64,000 bases of DNA from Tetrastigma voinierianum (GCA_016808115.1 JAEQBH010000667.1:186001-250000); one strand, 5' to 3'; shown: positions 1-12,833, counted from the first letter of the stretch. Made by a program: numbers and translations. The notes: generated by a model not told the origin, from the letters alone.

Positions 1-1865
1 AAACATGGCCTTAGCAAAAAGGTTAAATAAAACCAATTTGGTCTCTCATTTTGAGAGACCAAAGCGAATGATGAGAGGATAAAGGGAGAAAGAAGAAAGA
101 AGAAGGGAGAAGAAGAGACGAGCAAAGACAAGCTCAAGGTATGAACTACTAACCCTTAGTATGGAGCTTGGATTTTTGATATGAATCCTTGGTTTGTTTG
201 GTTAATGGTTTGCCCCAAACCTAGGGGTTTAATAAAAGTTCATCCAACATGAGTTTCTTATTGGTAATTGATTTCTTTCTAGGGTTTGATAGGATTTCAT
301 CCTAACCCAGATTAATGGGAGTAAAATTAGGTAAAACCCAAATGTAAAAGCATGAGTCCTCCCTTTGAGGTTGGATTTAGGTTTAATTGCAAAGTAAAGG
401 GGTTAGGTTAAGAACAAACCCCAATAAATTTAATATTATTTAGTATGTATGGAGTTATATTACATATTAGAATTATTTTGGGGAGAAAATCATGAAGATT
501 TTGAAGATAGATATGTATTGAAAGATAATTTGAGTATAAAAGAGATCCCAAGGTGAATTGGAAATGGTTTTGAGGTGTGTAGGAAGTATAGGGTGATCCA
601 TGGATGAAAGTGCATGAAAAGGGAGAAAATACACATTACAGGCACTTTTAGGAACTTGTACCGGGTACAATTTGAACTTGTACCGAGTGCAACCTCGTCT
701 GGTCATTTTGGCGACTTATTGCGGTACATGTTAGACGTATGCCAAGTGCGACCATGATACCTTTCCCGAGTTTCGACCCGGTTTCGTATTTTGTATAACT
801 TGCTCATTTCTTATCCGATTTGAGTGATTCAGAGTAGCTACGTGAAATAGACTTCAGAAGAGCAAAATTAAAGAATAAGGTGCAGAATTCGGATCCTAGA
901 GTAGCCTAAAAAATTCCTCAAAGGTGAGATATGTGCAAGACAAAATTCTGGTTCTAACTTTGAACATAAGTAAATCCCGGGTTGTTTCGAGGACGTAGCA
1001 GTTGGTCTCGAATTGGGTGATTCAGTTGGAATAGAACCCTTAGCACCTTATCTTTAAAAGAATACAATGACCTAGAGTCAAACATGAAGTTAGGATCCCA
1101 GAAAAATTAGTAATACGAACTGTTCTAGTGTAGTCCGGGTAAACCGACTAGTTTGGCATGAAAATGCCAAAACTTTAGTTTGGATGATCCGATTGGATTA
1201 ATTCCACTTCCTAAGTAAAGTAGATACACAGAGGAATAATAATATATGAATGAGGTGTGATTCCACATACATCATACTTCACAAGAATATGAAGTGCCAT
1301 ATGTAATAGAGCTGTAGAGCAAGGAAAATGTAGAAAATGAAAATGTAAAAAAAAGATGTGTTCATGAAACATGAAAAGGATTATGGAAAATGAAAATGAA
1401 AACAGATTGAAACATGATTGTAAGATGCGGGCAATATGTCATGAACACATAATGTGGTTAGAGTGATATATTATTATTATAGCATATAACCAGAAAATGA
1501 TAACAAATGAAGCAGTATACGTAAATGAGCATATGAATGAGTACACATAAATGGAAATTATAGGAATGAGTATCACGTGGTGAATACATGAATGAGTATG
1601 CATAAATGAGTATCGTGAATGAGTATATAAGCGGTATCGTAAATGAGTATATGGAAATGTGTACATAGATTGAGTATATCTTTGAAAAGAATGTCTGAGT
1701 GATATTGGAATTGAAATGTGATTATGATCGGTTATGAATGCTAATTGTGAAATATATATATAAGCATATATATATTGATTTGAATGATTATTATTTGAAA
1801 TGTTTGTCATACATAAATGATATGAAGACAAAATGCGATTGTGATCGATTATGAATGCTAATTGT

Positions 1866-1868
<3 letters not shown>

Positions 1869-1952
<84 letters not shown>
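1869..1952. repeat. (TA)n microsatellite
   Basis: About 42 uninterrupted TA units inside the family A LTR, flanked on the left by a short earlier copy of the same context (tgctaattgtgaaatatatata near 1740). It is likely to be length-polymorphic. Confidence 0.95.
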
Positions 1953-1954
<2 letters not shown>

Positions 1955-2094
1955 ATTTAATAATTGTTATTCGAGATATACGTCACCTGCATTATGCATG
2001 TGTGCATGTGACTGAGCGATAAAGCGAAGTACTTGCATAAAGTAAATTGATTTAAAATGTATCATTGAATGACCAACATGTGGGATTCACCAGT

Positions 2095-2835
2095 GCAGAT
2101 TCGTCGCAGAGGTAACCGTAATTGTTAAATGCGAAATCACATTACTCTTGAATAATGAAGCAGACGAGATTCAACAAGCTGAATCATCGTGAATGTCAAT
2201 TCTATAATATATGTGAGGCGGTGATGAATGTGAGATCACGCATGGCTGCGAATGATAAGCGGGCGAGTTGACAAGCGAATGCGTAAGCGGATATCGATCC
2301 CATAGTCAAGGTGAATCATCTTTGTTAAATGCGCGGAAATCACATTGCTCTTGAATGACAAGCCAGACGAGGATTCAACAAGCGAATACATGCGTGAATG
2401 TCGAATTCTATAGCCATATGTGAGGCGGTGATAATGAATGTGAGATCCGCATTGCCCTTTGAATGACAAACGACGAGATTAAATAAGCGAATCTGTCGCA
2501 GATGTCGGTCCCCATAGTTAAAGTGAATCATCTTTGTAAAATCACGAAATCCTTTGCTCTTTGAATATGACAGAGCGAGATTGACAAGCGAATATATCGT
2601 GATGTAATTCTATAGTTAAGTGAATCATACTGTAAAATCTCAAAATCATTTGCTCTTGAATGACAAACAAAGCGAGGATTGACAAGCTGAATCTTATTTG
2701 TGGTGTCGAATTCTATAACCATATGTGAGGCGGTGATAATGAATGTGAGATCGCGCTCTTTGAATGACATACGGAATGAAGTTAACAGCGAATCATCATG
2801 AATGTCAATTCTATAGTTATATGTGAAATCCACAA
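2095..2835 (+). repeat. Seven-unit ~102 bp tandem array inside LTR A copy 1
   Basis: The core GAGATTGACAAGCGAAT, with small variations, appears at about 2167, 2265, 2369, 2475, 2577, 2674 and 2777, giving spacings of 97-106 bp. Each unit also carries 'ctcttgaatgaca' and 'tcaattctatag'. Some units share a longer insert (catatgtgaggcggtgata near 2415 and 2722), suggesting higher-order duplication. Minus-strand ORFs of 63-101 residues here are translations of the array, not genes. Confidence 0.8.
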
Positions 2836-4111
2836 ATCAGCGAAATGATGGTATTGAAAAGTGTATTTGTATAAGTATTTTACATTACAACGATATGAGT
2901 ATAAAGGTATTTTATAAGAAATGCATTTTGTTAAATGTGAATATTATATGTCTTTTGAAATTGTAAGTGTTTAAGGGATTGCCCGAAAAGAAGTACTTTC
3001 GCTTAATTAAAAAGGTCTAAAATGGAATAACATAAACAACATGTTTTGGAAAGATAATTGAAAATGTCGAGATCGCGGGCTTGACTTGGATCATGGCCTG
3101 GTCAGTCGAGGATTCGGTCCGCCTTACGAAAAGAAAAATTTAATAAAGACGAAATAAATGTTTTTTGATTAGAAAGCGTCGGAGTAAACCGGGCTCCGAC
3201 TTGGATCACCGGGTCGAGTAGGGGATTCGGGTCGCGACACTTTTGAAAATGATAATTAATAAGCGAAAACTAAAAGTTTAGCGGGCATCCCGGATCATGA
3301 AATGTAAATTGCTAAAGGAGTTGATTAATGGATACGGCCGTGATAATGATAAAGAGTCTAATATGTATTGGTATTAGTTTGATTTGACTATGTATGAATT
3401 TAATATGACTTGATCAGTTCTGAATTGCCATTGTATATGTATAAGTTTACTTTGAATATGATTTGATCTATCATACATGTAGTAGATATGAGTTACAACC
3501 TGTAAAATACATGGCCACGGGAGTAATATAAGAAAAAGATAATGATAAGGAATCTGAAAAATGAAATCTACATGTATAATATGAGATGAGTTAGAAGTCA
3601 TAAGAATGAAGCCGTTATATGCATAAGTAAATGTAAAAGATAGTGGCAGCGATTTTTTGTTATTTGTAGATTCTTACTTTATAATATTCCACTAGCGTAA
3701 AGCTTAGCGGGTGTTCAATCGTGTGGAATGCTTTGAAGAGGAGATAAAGGCGAGGACATTCCACCGGCGAATACGGGCCATCTCGAGAGATGGGTGCTCG
3801 CGTACTTGTTTTCCTTGATCTCACGATGTTTGTATTAGATATGTACATGTATAAGTAATTGTATAAGAAATTGGGACTTAGTATACGTGTAGAGATTTTA
3901 ATGGATACCACTCCGGTGGTAGTTCCTTTGTATATGTGAATGACTTTTGGTTATTACAAAAATTATTTGTATACCCACAGGTATAAGTTAAGCTCTGAGA
4001 AAAAAATATTGTTTGTATAAAAAAAAAAAAAAAAAGTAAAGTCACGATTATATGGTTTAGCACCCGGCAAGTTGGATCCTGTCGGGTCGGACCGGGAATC
4101 GGGGTGTGACA

Positions 4112-6244
4112 TAGAGTGTTAAGACCAAATTGTTCTTTAGAATGAGAGTCTCTCATTTAGACATTTACGTTTTGGAAAAGTTATGGCAAATCCAGTTGAG
4201 AGAAAAGGGAGATGAGTGGGTGATTTTGCCCCATGAAATCAGGAGTTTAAGTGATCAAGAAGAAGAAGGAAGAAGAAAGAAAAGAAAATAAGAGATTTAA
4301 GGTAAGGAAGTATACCCCAACTGCCAATATTTGTGTTTAGGTTTAGAAAGAACCCTAAGTTGGTATAAAAATGATGTTGATTGGTTTATTTCAGTTTTGA
4401 GGGTTGCTCTAAGTTGTTATATGGTTGTTTGGATTGGTGTTGAGGAATTTTTGTATAAAGGAAATGTTGGGTTTTTAGGGGAGATGCTATCAAAAATTTT
4501 CCAAAACCCATGTTTTTGTTTTGGCCATAACTTGGCCATCACTCATCGAAATTGAGTGATTCAAATTTTCAGGTATACTAGACTTCTAGGTAAACAAATC
4601 TCCCTGAAATAAGTGTATTCAAATTTGGATCCGATCAGACGTCGATTTGTCTCGAGGAGCTCATTTTGAATGGAAATTCAGTTACGTGTTGAAAATAGAA
4701 TAGTCTTGGATGTTTAGGACATATCTGAAGTTTCGGTGCTCCGAATTGGATGATCCTAATTTATGAATAAAATAGATTTATAGAGGAACAATGGACTTGA
4801 AGGAAGTTGAGTAATATATGGATCATTTGTTCCCAGAAAAATTTTAAAAGTGAAGGTGTGTTGGGTAGAAAACAACCCTTACTAGAAACCTAAATAAGCC
4901 AAGCGATGTTCTCACGGTGTGATGGATTAGGGGTTGGCAAGGGGAAAACCCGAGATTGAATGGAAGAAAGATTCGAGGATATGTCGAAGTGTGTGACCTT
5001 TTTAGTTAGTTCTCTATTCTTCTCTTCTTATTTCAAAGTATAAATTGTTTGCACAATTATTGAAATGATTTTCAATAAAGCATGCATATTGATTTAATTT
5101 TAAGTGATTTGAAAATTGATTGTGAAATGATTGCCATGAAAAATTGCATGAGTATTGAAATGTGATATTTGAGAGTATGAAATGTATATACATTATTATA
5201 CAGAATTTCTATGACTAATTTTTAATGCCCGCTTAATAGAATGTTATAGTCATATTCGGGTTAAGGATAGATCGGTTATACCACTAAGGGTCAAACTAAC
5301 GATTATGAGCAGGCATGTGTAGTGTCGCCGATTCGTAGCCATCGAGATAATGTCGATAATTATTCGCAAAAAAAAATTATAACGGTCAGCTGACCCGATG
5401 GGACCGTCTTGTGTTATAAAACCTTTTATACTAGCACCTGTGTAGCCTAGTGGGACCATGTAGGTGAAGTTAGTTATCCTACGCGCATGAGAAACATTGG
5501 CTAAATTCGTTTAGTGAAAATAGTAAGAATATTTGTGAAAAGCATGATTTGAGTTTTGAACCAGGTTGTGCATATGAAAGTGCACTTATTTGGAATGATC
5601 AATGAATTGTAAATGAATGTATATGAATGAATAGATTTGCGTATTCAGTGATCATTCAATAAAATTTAAAAAGCATTGCTTTAGAAAAGTCTCATGATTT
5701 GTGTTAAAATAAAATGAAAGAGAACTATAGAACCCTTAAACATGAAAATGATTAAGCAGCGTTATTTTATAGTATGAGTACCCAGTGAACAAGTTTAAAA
5801 GCACGGGACCGATCTGGCTTCGAGTCATCGTCAAAATCCGTACGGAGTAAAAGTAACGCTCCGACCATGCATACATGAAACCCCATGATCGCTTTTTGAT
5901 ACTTTTTGTATTAAAATTATGTTGTGAAAATTGAACTCTGAAAAATGTTTGTAAATGTTTTTGATATTTATAATGGCTTATCATGTCGTAATGTATAAAA
6001 GTGGGAAATGGAGCAAATGGGCATATAATGCCATATTGAATGAAAATGTGTATTAAGAACAAAATGATGGGCCCCCTTTAAGTTAACGTGATATATACAT
6101 ATATATTTTCAAAAGGATAATTATCCTTTACAAATGACTATTTGAAATGTGTTTTATTGAGAAAATGAATTGTATTTGGATTCATAAAAGAGAGGACCAC
6201 GTCCCGGATCCAATTGTGCTCAGAATTCGGGTCGGTGTAGAACA
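4112..6244 (+). repeat. Family A LTR copy 2, probable 5' LTR of the gypsy remnant
   Basis: The block at 4440-4520 (gaggaatttttgtataaagg through ttttccaaaacccatg) matches the reverse complement of about 11590-11670 in the 10112-12304 copy. The 'gtagcctagtgggacc' block at 5442 matches the reverse complement of about 10836 and 10950. The right end, near 6206-6244, has the same form as that of copy 1 (ggatcc...cgggtcgg...aca). A PBS-like stretch and a gag follow, so this is the best candidate for the 5' LTR of the element at 6609-8976. Its left end is truncated against copy 1. Confidence 0.55.
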
Positions 6245-6608
6245 CGAGCTCCTCACATTCTTGATATCGAACGAGTTTAGGCGGTTCTATAAAATGATTT
6301 TGAAATTGTTTGGCAAGGCATACACATTGCATTTAAGCAAGGATGATGTGACTTTGATGTGGATCTTGTCGGTCTTAATAGGTAAGCATGGATAGTACAG
6401 GCCACAATAGGGTTAGATGTGACTCGAGAAGTCACCCAAATAGCCCTATTAATGTGGATGGTGGGTAAGCATCCCATGCTCCATCGATGTGAGCAGGTTA
6501 AGCGGTAGGGAGTCACTATGGATATCCTCCAGTAAATAAGCTCAAACATTTATAAAGAAGCGACTCAACTAAGCTATGATTGTTCCTCAGTGGTTAGCCA
6601 TAGAAAGA
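6245..6608 (+). other. Retroelement leader with degenerate primer-binding site
   Basis: TTGATATCGAACGAG at 6261-6275 resembles a decayed initiator-methionine tRNA primer site (TGGTATCAGAGC is the usual plant form), placed some 17 bp after the LTR end. An imperfect inverted repeat at 6399-6455 (cacaatagggttagatgtgact against agtcacccaaatagccctat) could fold in the leader RNA. I see no coding sequence. The PBS call is weak. Confidence 0.35.
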
Positions 6609-7442
6609 ATGGAAAAATACCGACCCATAGATTTTCTTGGGAAGAAAGATGATGAGCCTTCCATGGCGGAAAATTGGCTCGAAAGAACTAAGAGAATGTT
6701 GTGACAAATGCATTGCACATAGGAGGAGAATTTAGAGTGTGCGACCTCATTACTACATGATGAGGCTTACTAGTGGTGGGTTTCAGTGACTAGAACCGCA
6801 CCACCGGAAAGTGTTACATGAGAGTTTTTCCTGGAGAAATTTAGGAAACAGTAGGTGGGTCGTATTTACCTAAGAAATATGAGACGAGAGTTTCATAATT
6901 TGAAGCAAAAGCGAATGAGTATGACAAAATATCAAAGGGAATTCACCCGATTGAGCAAGTATGCTTCAGAGATGTTAGTCACAAAGGAAGAGAAGTGCCA
7001 TAAGTTTGAGGATTGCCTCAATGATTATATTCAGGCCCATGTCATAGGATTCGGCCATGAAGATTTTTCTAAGATTGTGACATGTGCATTAAATGTTGAA
7101 AGGGTGAAAAAGGAAGAGTGTGATAGAAAAGAGAAAAGACAGGGTAAGAAGAACCCCACTCAATCAAGTTCTTATCAGCACCGAAATAAGAAATTTAGAG
7201 GACCACAAGGTTCTAATCAGCCTACAGCTCAGACTACCTGTAGCAAGACTATTCCACCGGCACCATCAGTTTCTAGTGCACCAGGAGGTTCATCCAAAGG
7301 ACCAGCTCCTCCTTATTGCACACATTATGGGAGGAAATATAAAGGAGAGTGTTGGAGATTGACAGGTGCTTGTTTAGTTTGTGGATATAGTGAGCACAAA
7401 GTAAAAGATTGTCCTAGAGCCCGTTCTTTCCCAGCACCCTAG
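6609..7442 (+). pseudogene. gag: Ty3/gypsy gag, decayed
   Basis: One reading frame runs from ATG at 6609 to the stop at 7440-7442 but carries five in-frame stops before about 6855. The rest is open for 195 codons. The middle part (RREFHNLKQ, FTRLSKYA) has the usual look of the capsid region of plant Ty3 gag. The C-terminal part is basic and Ser/Gln/Pro-rich and ends in a zinc knuckle CLVCGYSEHKVKDC (CX2CX4HX4C, near 7368-7409). The general form fits chromovirus elements of the Tekay/Del kind. It cannot make a full Gag and lies just 5' of protease remnants. Confidence 0.85.
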
Positions 7443-7516
7443 ACTAGGGGTATAATTTGTTAGTCTGAAGGCAATAAAGGACAACAGAGTATTGCATCAC
7501 TTAGAGTCTTGTAGGG

Positions 7517-7890
7517 ATGAGTGACAGTGTGGGCGGACGGGATCTTACATGCTCGACCGAGGCGTATGCAATGAAAGCAGTTGAAGATAAAGATGCCCCG
7601 GATGTGATGGTTGGTAATTTCCATATCTTTGAGACTATTGTACATGCATTGATAGATCCAGGATCAACTCATTCCTATGTTTATACTTCCATTCCGAGTT
7701 TGGGTAGTTTACCGAAGAGTGAAACTGAGTATGATATCTTGGTGACAACTACATTGGGTATAGTGTCTCATTGTGAATGGGTTCTGATTGTCCCATGAGT
7801 CTGCGAAATTATGGAGTTTCCGGAGACTTAATCGGAGTTATCATTCGAGTTCGATGTGATATTAGGATGGATTGTAGTTTGTCCGACACA
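7517..7890 (+). pseudogene. pol: Ty3/gypsy pol: aspartic protease fragment
   Basis: A 93-codon frame at 7517-7798 contains ALIDPGSTHSYV, the retropepsin active-site region in the D-x-G-S/T form typical of plant Ty3 elements (DPGST here). The following 'DVILGW' (about 7855-7873) sits in another frame and matches the usual second conserved protease block, so there is at least one frameshift. It continues into the reverse transcriptase region. Confidence 0.8.
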
Positions 7891-8976
7891 CAGTGGTGGT
7901 TATTTGTAGAGATGAAGCAGGTGACCTTAAGGGCGAGTGGGCGGTGACTTTTATTGGCGAGAGATCGAACCACCTCTCTAATGTGATATCCACCGCTACT
8001 ACTAGAACAATGGTTCGAAAGGGGTGTGGAGCCTATTTGGTGTATGTGATTGATATGAAAAAGGTGGAGCCTAGCTTATTAGACACCCCTACAGTTTGTG
8101 ATTATCCGAATGTGTTTCAGGAGGGTGCAGGATTGCCTCAAGAGATTGAGTTTGCAATTGACGTTGTTCCGAGTGCCACTCCGTCATCCATTACACCATA
8201 TAGAATGGCTTTGGTAGTTAAAATAATTGAAGCTTCGGTTGCAAGAATTGTTAGAGAAAGGGTTTATTCGTCCGAGTATATCACCATGGAGGCACGGTGT
8301 ATAACTGTTGAAAGGATGATGCCTTCGGTTGTGTGTTGATTATAGTCAACTTATCAAAATGACATTGAAAAACGAGTATTTGTTACCAAGGATTGATGAC
8401 TTGTTCAACCAATTGAAAGGTGCAAGTGCTTTTCGAAGATTGACCTATGATCTAGGTATCATCAATTGAGGATTAAGGATGTGGATGTGCATAGACGGCA
8501 TTTAGAACGCGTTATGGACATTATGAGTTCCTTGTAATGCCGTTTAGGTTGACAAATGCACCAACGGCTTTCATGGACTTAATGAATCGTGTTTTCTAAT
8601 CGTATGTAGATCGGCTTGTCGTGGTGTTTATTGATGACATCCTTGTGTATTCAAAGGATTGGGAAGATCATGATACACACCTTCGGGGTAGTGCTAGAAA
8701 CCTTGAGAAAGGAACAGTTATATGCAAAACTAAGTAAATGTGAATTTGGTTGAGAGAAGTGTCATTTCTTGGACACGTTGTATCAGAAGAAGGAATTCGA
8801 GTGGATCCAAAGAAGATAGAGGTGATTATTGAATGGAAACCACTAAGAAATATAATCACGAGAAGTCGTGATTGTTGGGATAATGAGGTTACTACAAAGG
8901 TTCATTAAAAGGGTTTTTCGACTCAGTTACCTGTGAGATTGTCAAAGATGTGAGATTTGAGTGGAGTGAAAAGTGT
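7891..8976 (+). pseudogene. pol: Ty3/gypsy pol: reverse transcriptase fragment
   Basis: In order, and spread over shifting frames: YPNVFQEGAGLPQEIEFAID (about 8105-8163), 'TPYRMA' (8190-8208), KNEYLLPRIDDLFNQLKGAS (about 8369-8428), 'MPFRLTNAP..FMDLMN' (about 8538-8588), then VFIDDILVYSKD (about 8628-8662), which holds the polymerase DD pair, and FLGHVVSEEGIRVDPKKIE (about 8765-8822). There are several frameshifts and a stop just before the FIDD block. The sequence breaks off at about 8976 where a minus-strand LTR begins. RNase H and most of integrase are missing. Confidence 0.85.
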
Positions 8977-10111
8977 TGAGATTTACACTGGTGATTATAA
9001 TTTGGATATTCGAATTGGATAAAAATAGTGGGTTTTGGTAGTCGAAATCGTAACTAAAATGAAGTAAAATAGGGAAAGAATTCCCTTGAAGTGTTAGGTC
9101 ACTGGGCTTGGGTCCTTAGGGAAAATAAGGGGTTCTCGGGGTCTTTTCCTCGCATTAGGGATAGTAACATATAGTTACTTCCCGAATCGGATTTTGGTTT
9201 AACTATAAAACTTGACTCGATAACTATCAGCACAGGTAGATTCGTATGTCCATTAATGTTCTGAGTCAGTTATAAACCTATCTCTTTGAGTCACCTTTCA
9301 ATGGCCCATAAATGATAACTAATCTACATCACTGTATCTAGCAAATGAGCCAAAAAAGCTTACCATATACTAACCATTCAAGGTGAATCGAAGGGATCGA
9401 AACCTAAAGTTAGAGGAGAGAACATCAATGAAAGAGAATACCTACGTTGAAAACATGAGGGCCCTTGCTTTACTACAGGTTCCCTTGCCCAGTGCCTTCT
9501 ACTTCAAGGAAGGAGGGGGTTTAGCCGCTCATCCTCTGAGTTGTCATCCTCATGGGGGTGTTTGTCTAGCGAGAAAATGAAAGAAAATGGAAAGAAAAAC
9601 GAGAGCTTGTTCGATAAGCCTCCCAAAATTCAATAATATTCTACTGAAATATTTTTCAAGATCCTTTATAGAGTGTTGTTTTAGGGATTATATACCACCA
9701 AAACCATACAAATTACCAAATTGTCAAAAGCAAGAAACTATGCAGGATAGTTTGGGAAGAAATCAAAAGAACAACGAGGAAGTCGACAAGAATGGCTGAA
9801 AAATTCGACCTGAAATTTCTGGCTTTCACTGCTGAAATTGCCGGGGTTTGTAGCACTATTTCTCTGCTTGCTTCTCGTTCTGCCTTCTGGTTCTGTAGCT
9901 ATGTGTTCCAATTGATTTCTTCATGCCCAAGCCGGATCCCTATCTTCAATATTTATAACCTGTGAAAACTACAAAAATTGCTATAAAATTTATCATAAGC
10001 ATTGTTAGGTCATTAACATGCCAACTGGGTCAATTTGGCTAATTACTATGCAAAAAGTGCTCAAAACCCGGAATTTTAAGAGTATGAAATAGCACTATTT
10101 GAGTAATCGCA
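8977..10111 (-). repeat. Family C LTR, copy 1 (Athila/Tat-like)
   Basis: Bounded by TG at 8977 and CA at 10110-10111. It matches 54628-55817 in the same orientation at several places: 'accattcaaggtgaatcgaa' (9371 and 55045), 'aacatgccaac' (10015 and 55719), and 'aaaaagtgctcaaaacc' followed by 'aatagca' (10053 and 55757). The 54.6-55.8 kb copy lies next to a minus-strand polypurine tract, which fixes the orientation. No target duplication is visible. The flanks come from two different elements, so a simple insertion does not explain it. Confidence 0.65.
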
Positions 10112-12304
10112 GGCTAGCCAGTCGAGGCTGGATTTGGGGACGTAGACGATTTACCATATATACATTTTCAAAATCTCTTGTAAAAATAAATGTCGCATAA
10201 TGTTTTTCGAGTTAAGAGAGGCCGCAGTTTTGTAAATTACTTGCTTTCATTGATATGGCATACATGCCCTTTCAACATTATCATTTACAAAACATTATTA
10301 GAGTTCATCGCCACAAATAAATCAAATATGTTCTTCCCATGAAAACTTAAACATTTTTGGTTTCATTACAAAAAATATCAAATAATGTCATGGGATGAAA
10401 TGTATGCACGAGACAGAGCGTTTACTTATACTCCGCACAATTCGACAATGCCTTTGAACTCTACGGTCTTTGCTCTCGTCCCTTGTCACTTGGTACCTAC
10501 ACGATGATAAAAACAACGCGCTAAACATTTTCATGCTTAGTGGTTTTATGTCACAATCTACTCTTACGTTTAAATTCAGCTATGAAATATCTCATTTTTG
10601 AAATAATGTTTTGGCACAATTTCAATAGTCCATGCAATATGCATTATATATATGTGCTTATTTCACATACTTTCATTTGCAAATCATTTGATCACTTTAA
10701 GTACTCTAATTCATATCACAAATATTTCATCGACTCAAATCATGCATTTCACACATCTACCTATAATTTTGCCCTTAAACGAATTTAACCATTTCTTTCG
10801 ATGCCTAGATAACGGAATCACCGACACGGTCCCACTAGGCTGCAAATCGATAGAAAAAAACATTTTATAACACAGTACAATCCCGCTGGACTGCTGACTG
10901 GTTATTTAAAAATCATTGTGTGTACACTACCGATATTGTCCCATTAGGCTACAGATCGGTATGCCACTATATTTCATTTCATTCATAGTACTACTAGTTT
11001 GATCCTTATTTGGTTTTTAAATATATCCTTAACTCGAATATGACAAATAACATTCTATTAAGGGCATTAAAACTTAGTCATAGTAATTTATAATATTGTA
11101 TTTACATTTATACCCAAATAATACATTTTGATGCTCATCTGATTTTATAGTAATGCATTTTAAAATCAATTTTCCCGAATCGCTTAAAGCGATCACATTT
11201 GCGGTTTTTTCTTGAAAATCATTTCAGCCAATGATCACAAAACTTGAAATAAAAAGAGAGGTATGGAGGACAAACCCAAAAAGGTTGTCGCTCCTCGATT
11301 CCTAATTCCTATCCTCGAAATCCCGTTCTTGAGTTAGGCTTCCTCGTCACCAACCCCTAATCCATCACAATTAGAAAACAATATTAGTTGGCTTATTTGG
11401 GTTTCTAGTTAGGTTGTTTTCTACCAACTTCTTTCAAGTAAAATTTTCTAGGAACAAATGAGCCACATTTTGCTCTTCCCTTCAGATCCATTTGTTCCCT
11501 ATAAATCTATTTTATTTAGAAATTGGAATCATCCAGTCGAACCTTTGAAACTCAAGATATATTCAAGCCTTTGGACTACTCTATTTTCAAAACAAGCATG
11601 GGTTTTGGAAAATTTTCTGTGACAACATCTCCTAAAACCTAACATTTCTTTTATAAAAAAATTCCTCAAAACCAATCTAACTTAAAAGCACTGAAACTTG
11701 GCGCCCAAGAAACAACCACCAAGCGATCTACAACCATTTAAAACACTTCTATTCCGACTTGGGGTTTTCATCAAACCCAAACACAATATTAAAGAGGGTT
11801 AGGGTTAGTTTCATACCTTTAATCTCTTTATTTTCACTTCCTTCTTCTTCCTTCTTCTTTGTTTGGCTCAAATCCTTGGAGAGCACAAAACCAACTTGTT
11901 CTCCTCTCTCACTCTCTCAACTGTGCCCTAGTTCTCAATGTGAAGATATGCCCAAATGAGAAATGCCATTCAAAGACTGATTTTGGTCTTAACTCCAGAA
12001 ACCTTCAACCCAGGTCTTGTTTGGCTAGCACATTATTTCCTCATTTCTCATTTGCATTTTAATCCTTCTTTTCTCTTTCATACGCTATTCAACTTATTAC
12101 CTTCTTCCATTTGCTTCATCTATACCTCATTTATGACCCTTGTATCCTCGTTTTAACATTTACAATTGTGTAATTCTTTTATAATTTTCGGGTTTTATCA
12201 TTTTTTTGTTCTTTAACAATATAAATTCCAAAAAAAATACAATTTAAGTTATTTTATACCCTAAACATGTTATAAAAGTGCTAGGTTATTTTTAGGGCGT
12301 TACA
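10112..12304 (-). repeat. Family A LTR copy 3, reverse orientation
   Basis: Read on the minus strand it starts TGTAACGCCC at 12304, a typical plant Ty3 LTR start, and then parallels LTR copy 2: the 'aagaagaaggaagaag' tract, the 'ttccaaaacccatg' block, the 'gtagcctaatgggac' block and the tail. The last few tens of bases near 10112 diverge, where it abuts the family C LTR. ORFs of 60-82 codons here have no recognisable content. It is flanked on the right by plus-strand pol sequence at 12305. Confidence 0.6.
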
Positions 12305-12749
12305 TGGGGGATCATGTCTTCTTGAACGTGATGCTTGAGAGAGGAGTGGTCAGGTTCGGTAAGCGAGGAAAGCTATCGCCGAGATTTATCTGACCCTTCG
12401 AGGTACTCGAGAGTGTAAGTACGATTGCTTTCCGGTTGGCTTTACTACCACCAAGCTTATCGAGTGTTCATGTGGTATTCCATTTCTCCATGCTCAAGAA
12501 GAACACTCCAGATCCTACTCATGTAGGGGATTGGGGCGAGTTTGTTGTTGATGCGGATGGAACCTTCGAGAAGGGACCAGTACGTGTCATGGATAGCCGA
12601 GATCGGGTTTAACAAGGCAAGATTGTGAGACTAGTGAAGGTGGTGTGGTAGCACCGAGGAGTGGAGAGGCAATATGGGAACACGAAGACACTATTTTTGC
12701 CAATTATCCTTTCTTATTTGAAGATGAAAGTATATTTTTAGTCATTTGA
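12305..12749 (+). pseudogene. pol: Ty3/gypsy pol C-terminal tail
   Basis: It begins within the conserved post-integrase block (GDHVFLNVM, then RFGKRGKLSPRFI) and continues to 'FHVSML', KKNTPDPTHVGDWGEF and a final 'NYPFLFEDESIF' before a stop at 12747-12749. This is the standard end of pol in Tekay/Del-type chromoviruses. There are internal stops (after RFI and in the 'VVW' block) and at least one frameshift. It lies immediately 5' of a polypurine tract and LTR, so it is the 3' end of an element whose 5' part is lost or is the 6.6-9.0 kb remnant. Confidence 0.8.
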
Positions 12750-12817
12750 TGTTAAATGACTATTGCATATGCATGTGAATTGTATGTGCTTGTGTGTGTA
12801 ATCGAGGACGAAATTCT

Positions 12818-12833
12818 TTTAAAAGTGGAAGAA
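12818..12833 (+). other. Polypurine tract of the gypsy element
   Basis: The run TTTTAAAAGTGGAAGAA directly before TGTAAAACCC has the position and composition of a plus-strand primer. It follows 'gaggacgaaattc', a context common in this element class. Confidence 0.65.

Larger units (their letters stand above)
1..4111 (+). repeat. Long Ty3/gypsy-type LTR, family A copy 1, cut by window edge
   Basis: The segment ends with a GC-rich block and GGGGTGTGACA at 4101-4111, the usual right end (CA) of a plant Ty3 LTR. The same family recurs at 4112-6244 and, in reverse, at 10112-12304 and 60933-64000. Shared landmarks include a block around 3688 (ccactagcgtaaagcttagc), which matches the reverse complement near 61265-61290. 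A block near 1155 (tttggcatgaaaatgcc) matches the reverse complement near 63815-63835. No tRNA primer site or gag follows directly, so this is a solo or truncated LTR. It contains a TA microsatellite and a seven-unit tandem array. The left end is probably just outside the window. I see no real coding sequence; the ORFs in it are repeat translations. Confidence 0.6.

Noticed and set aside
2236..2833. Several minus-strand ORFs with shared phrases (FIITASHM)
   Set aside because: The shared wording comes from the 102-bp tandem array in an LTR, not from related proteins.
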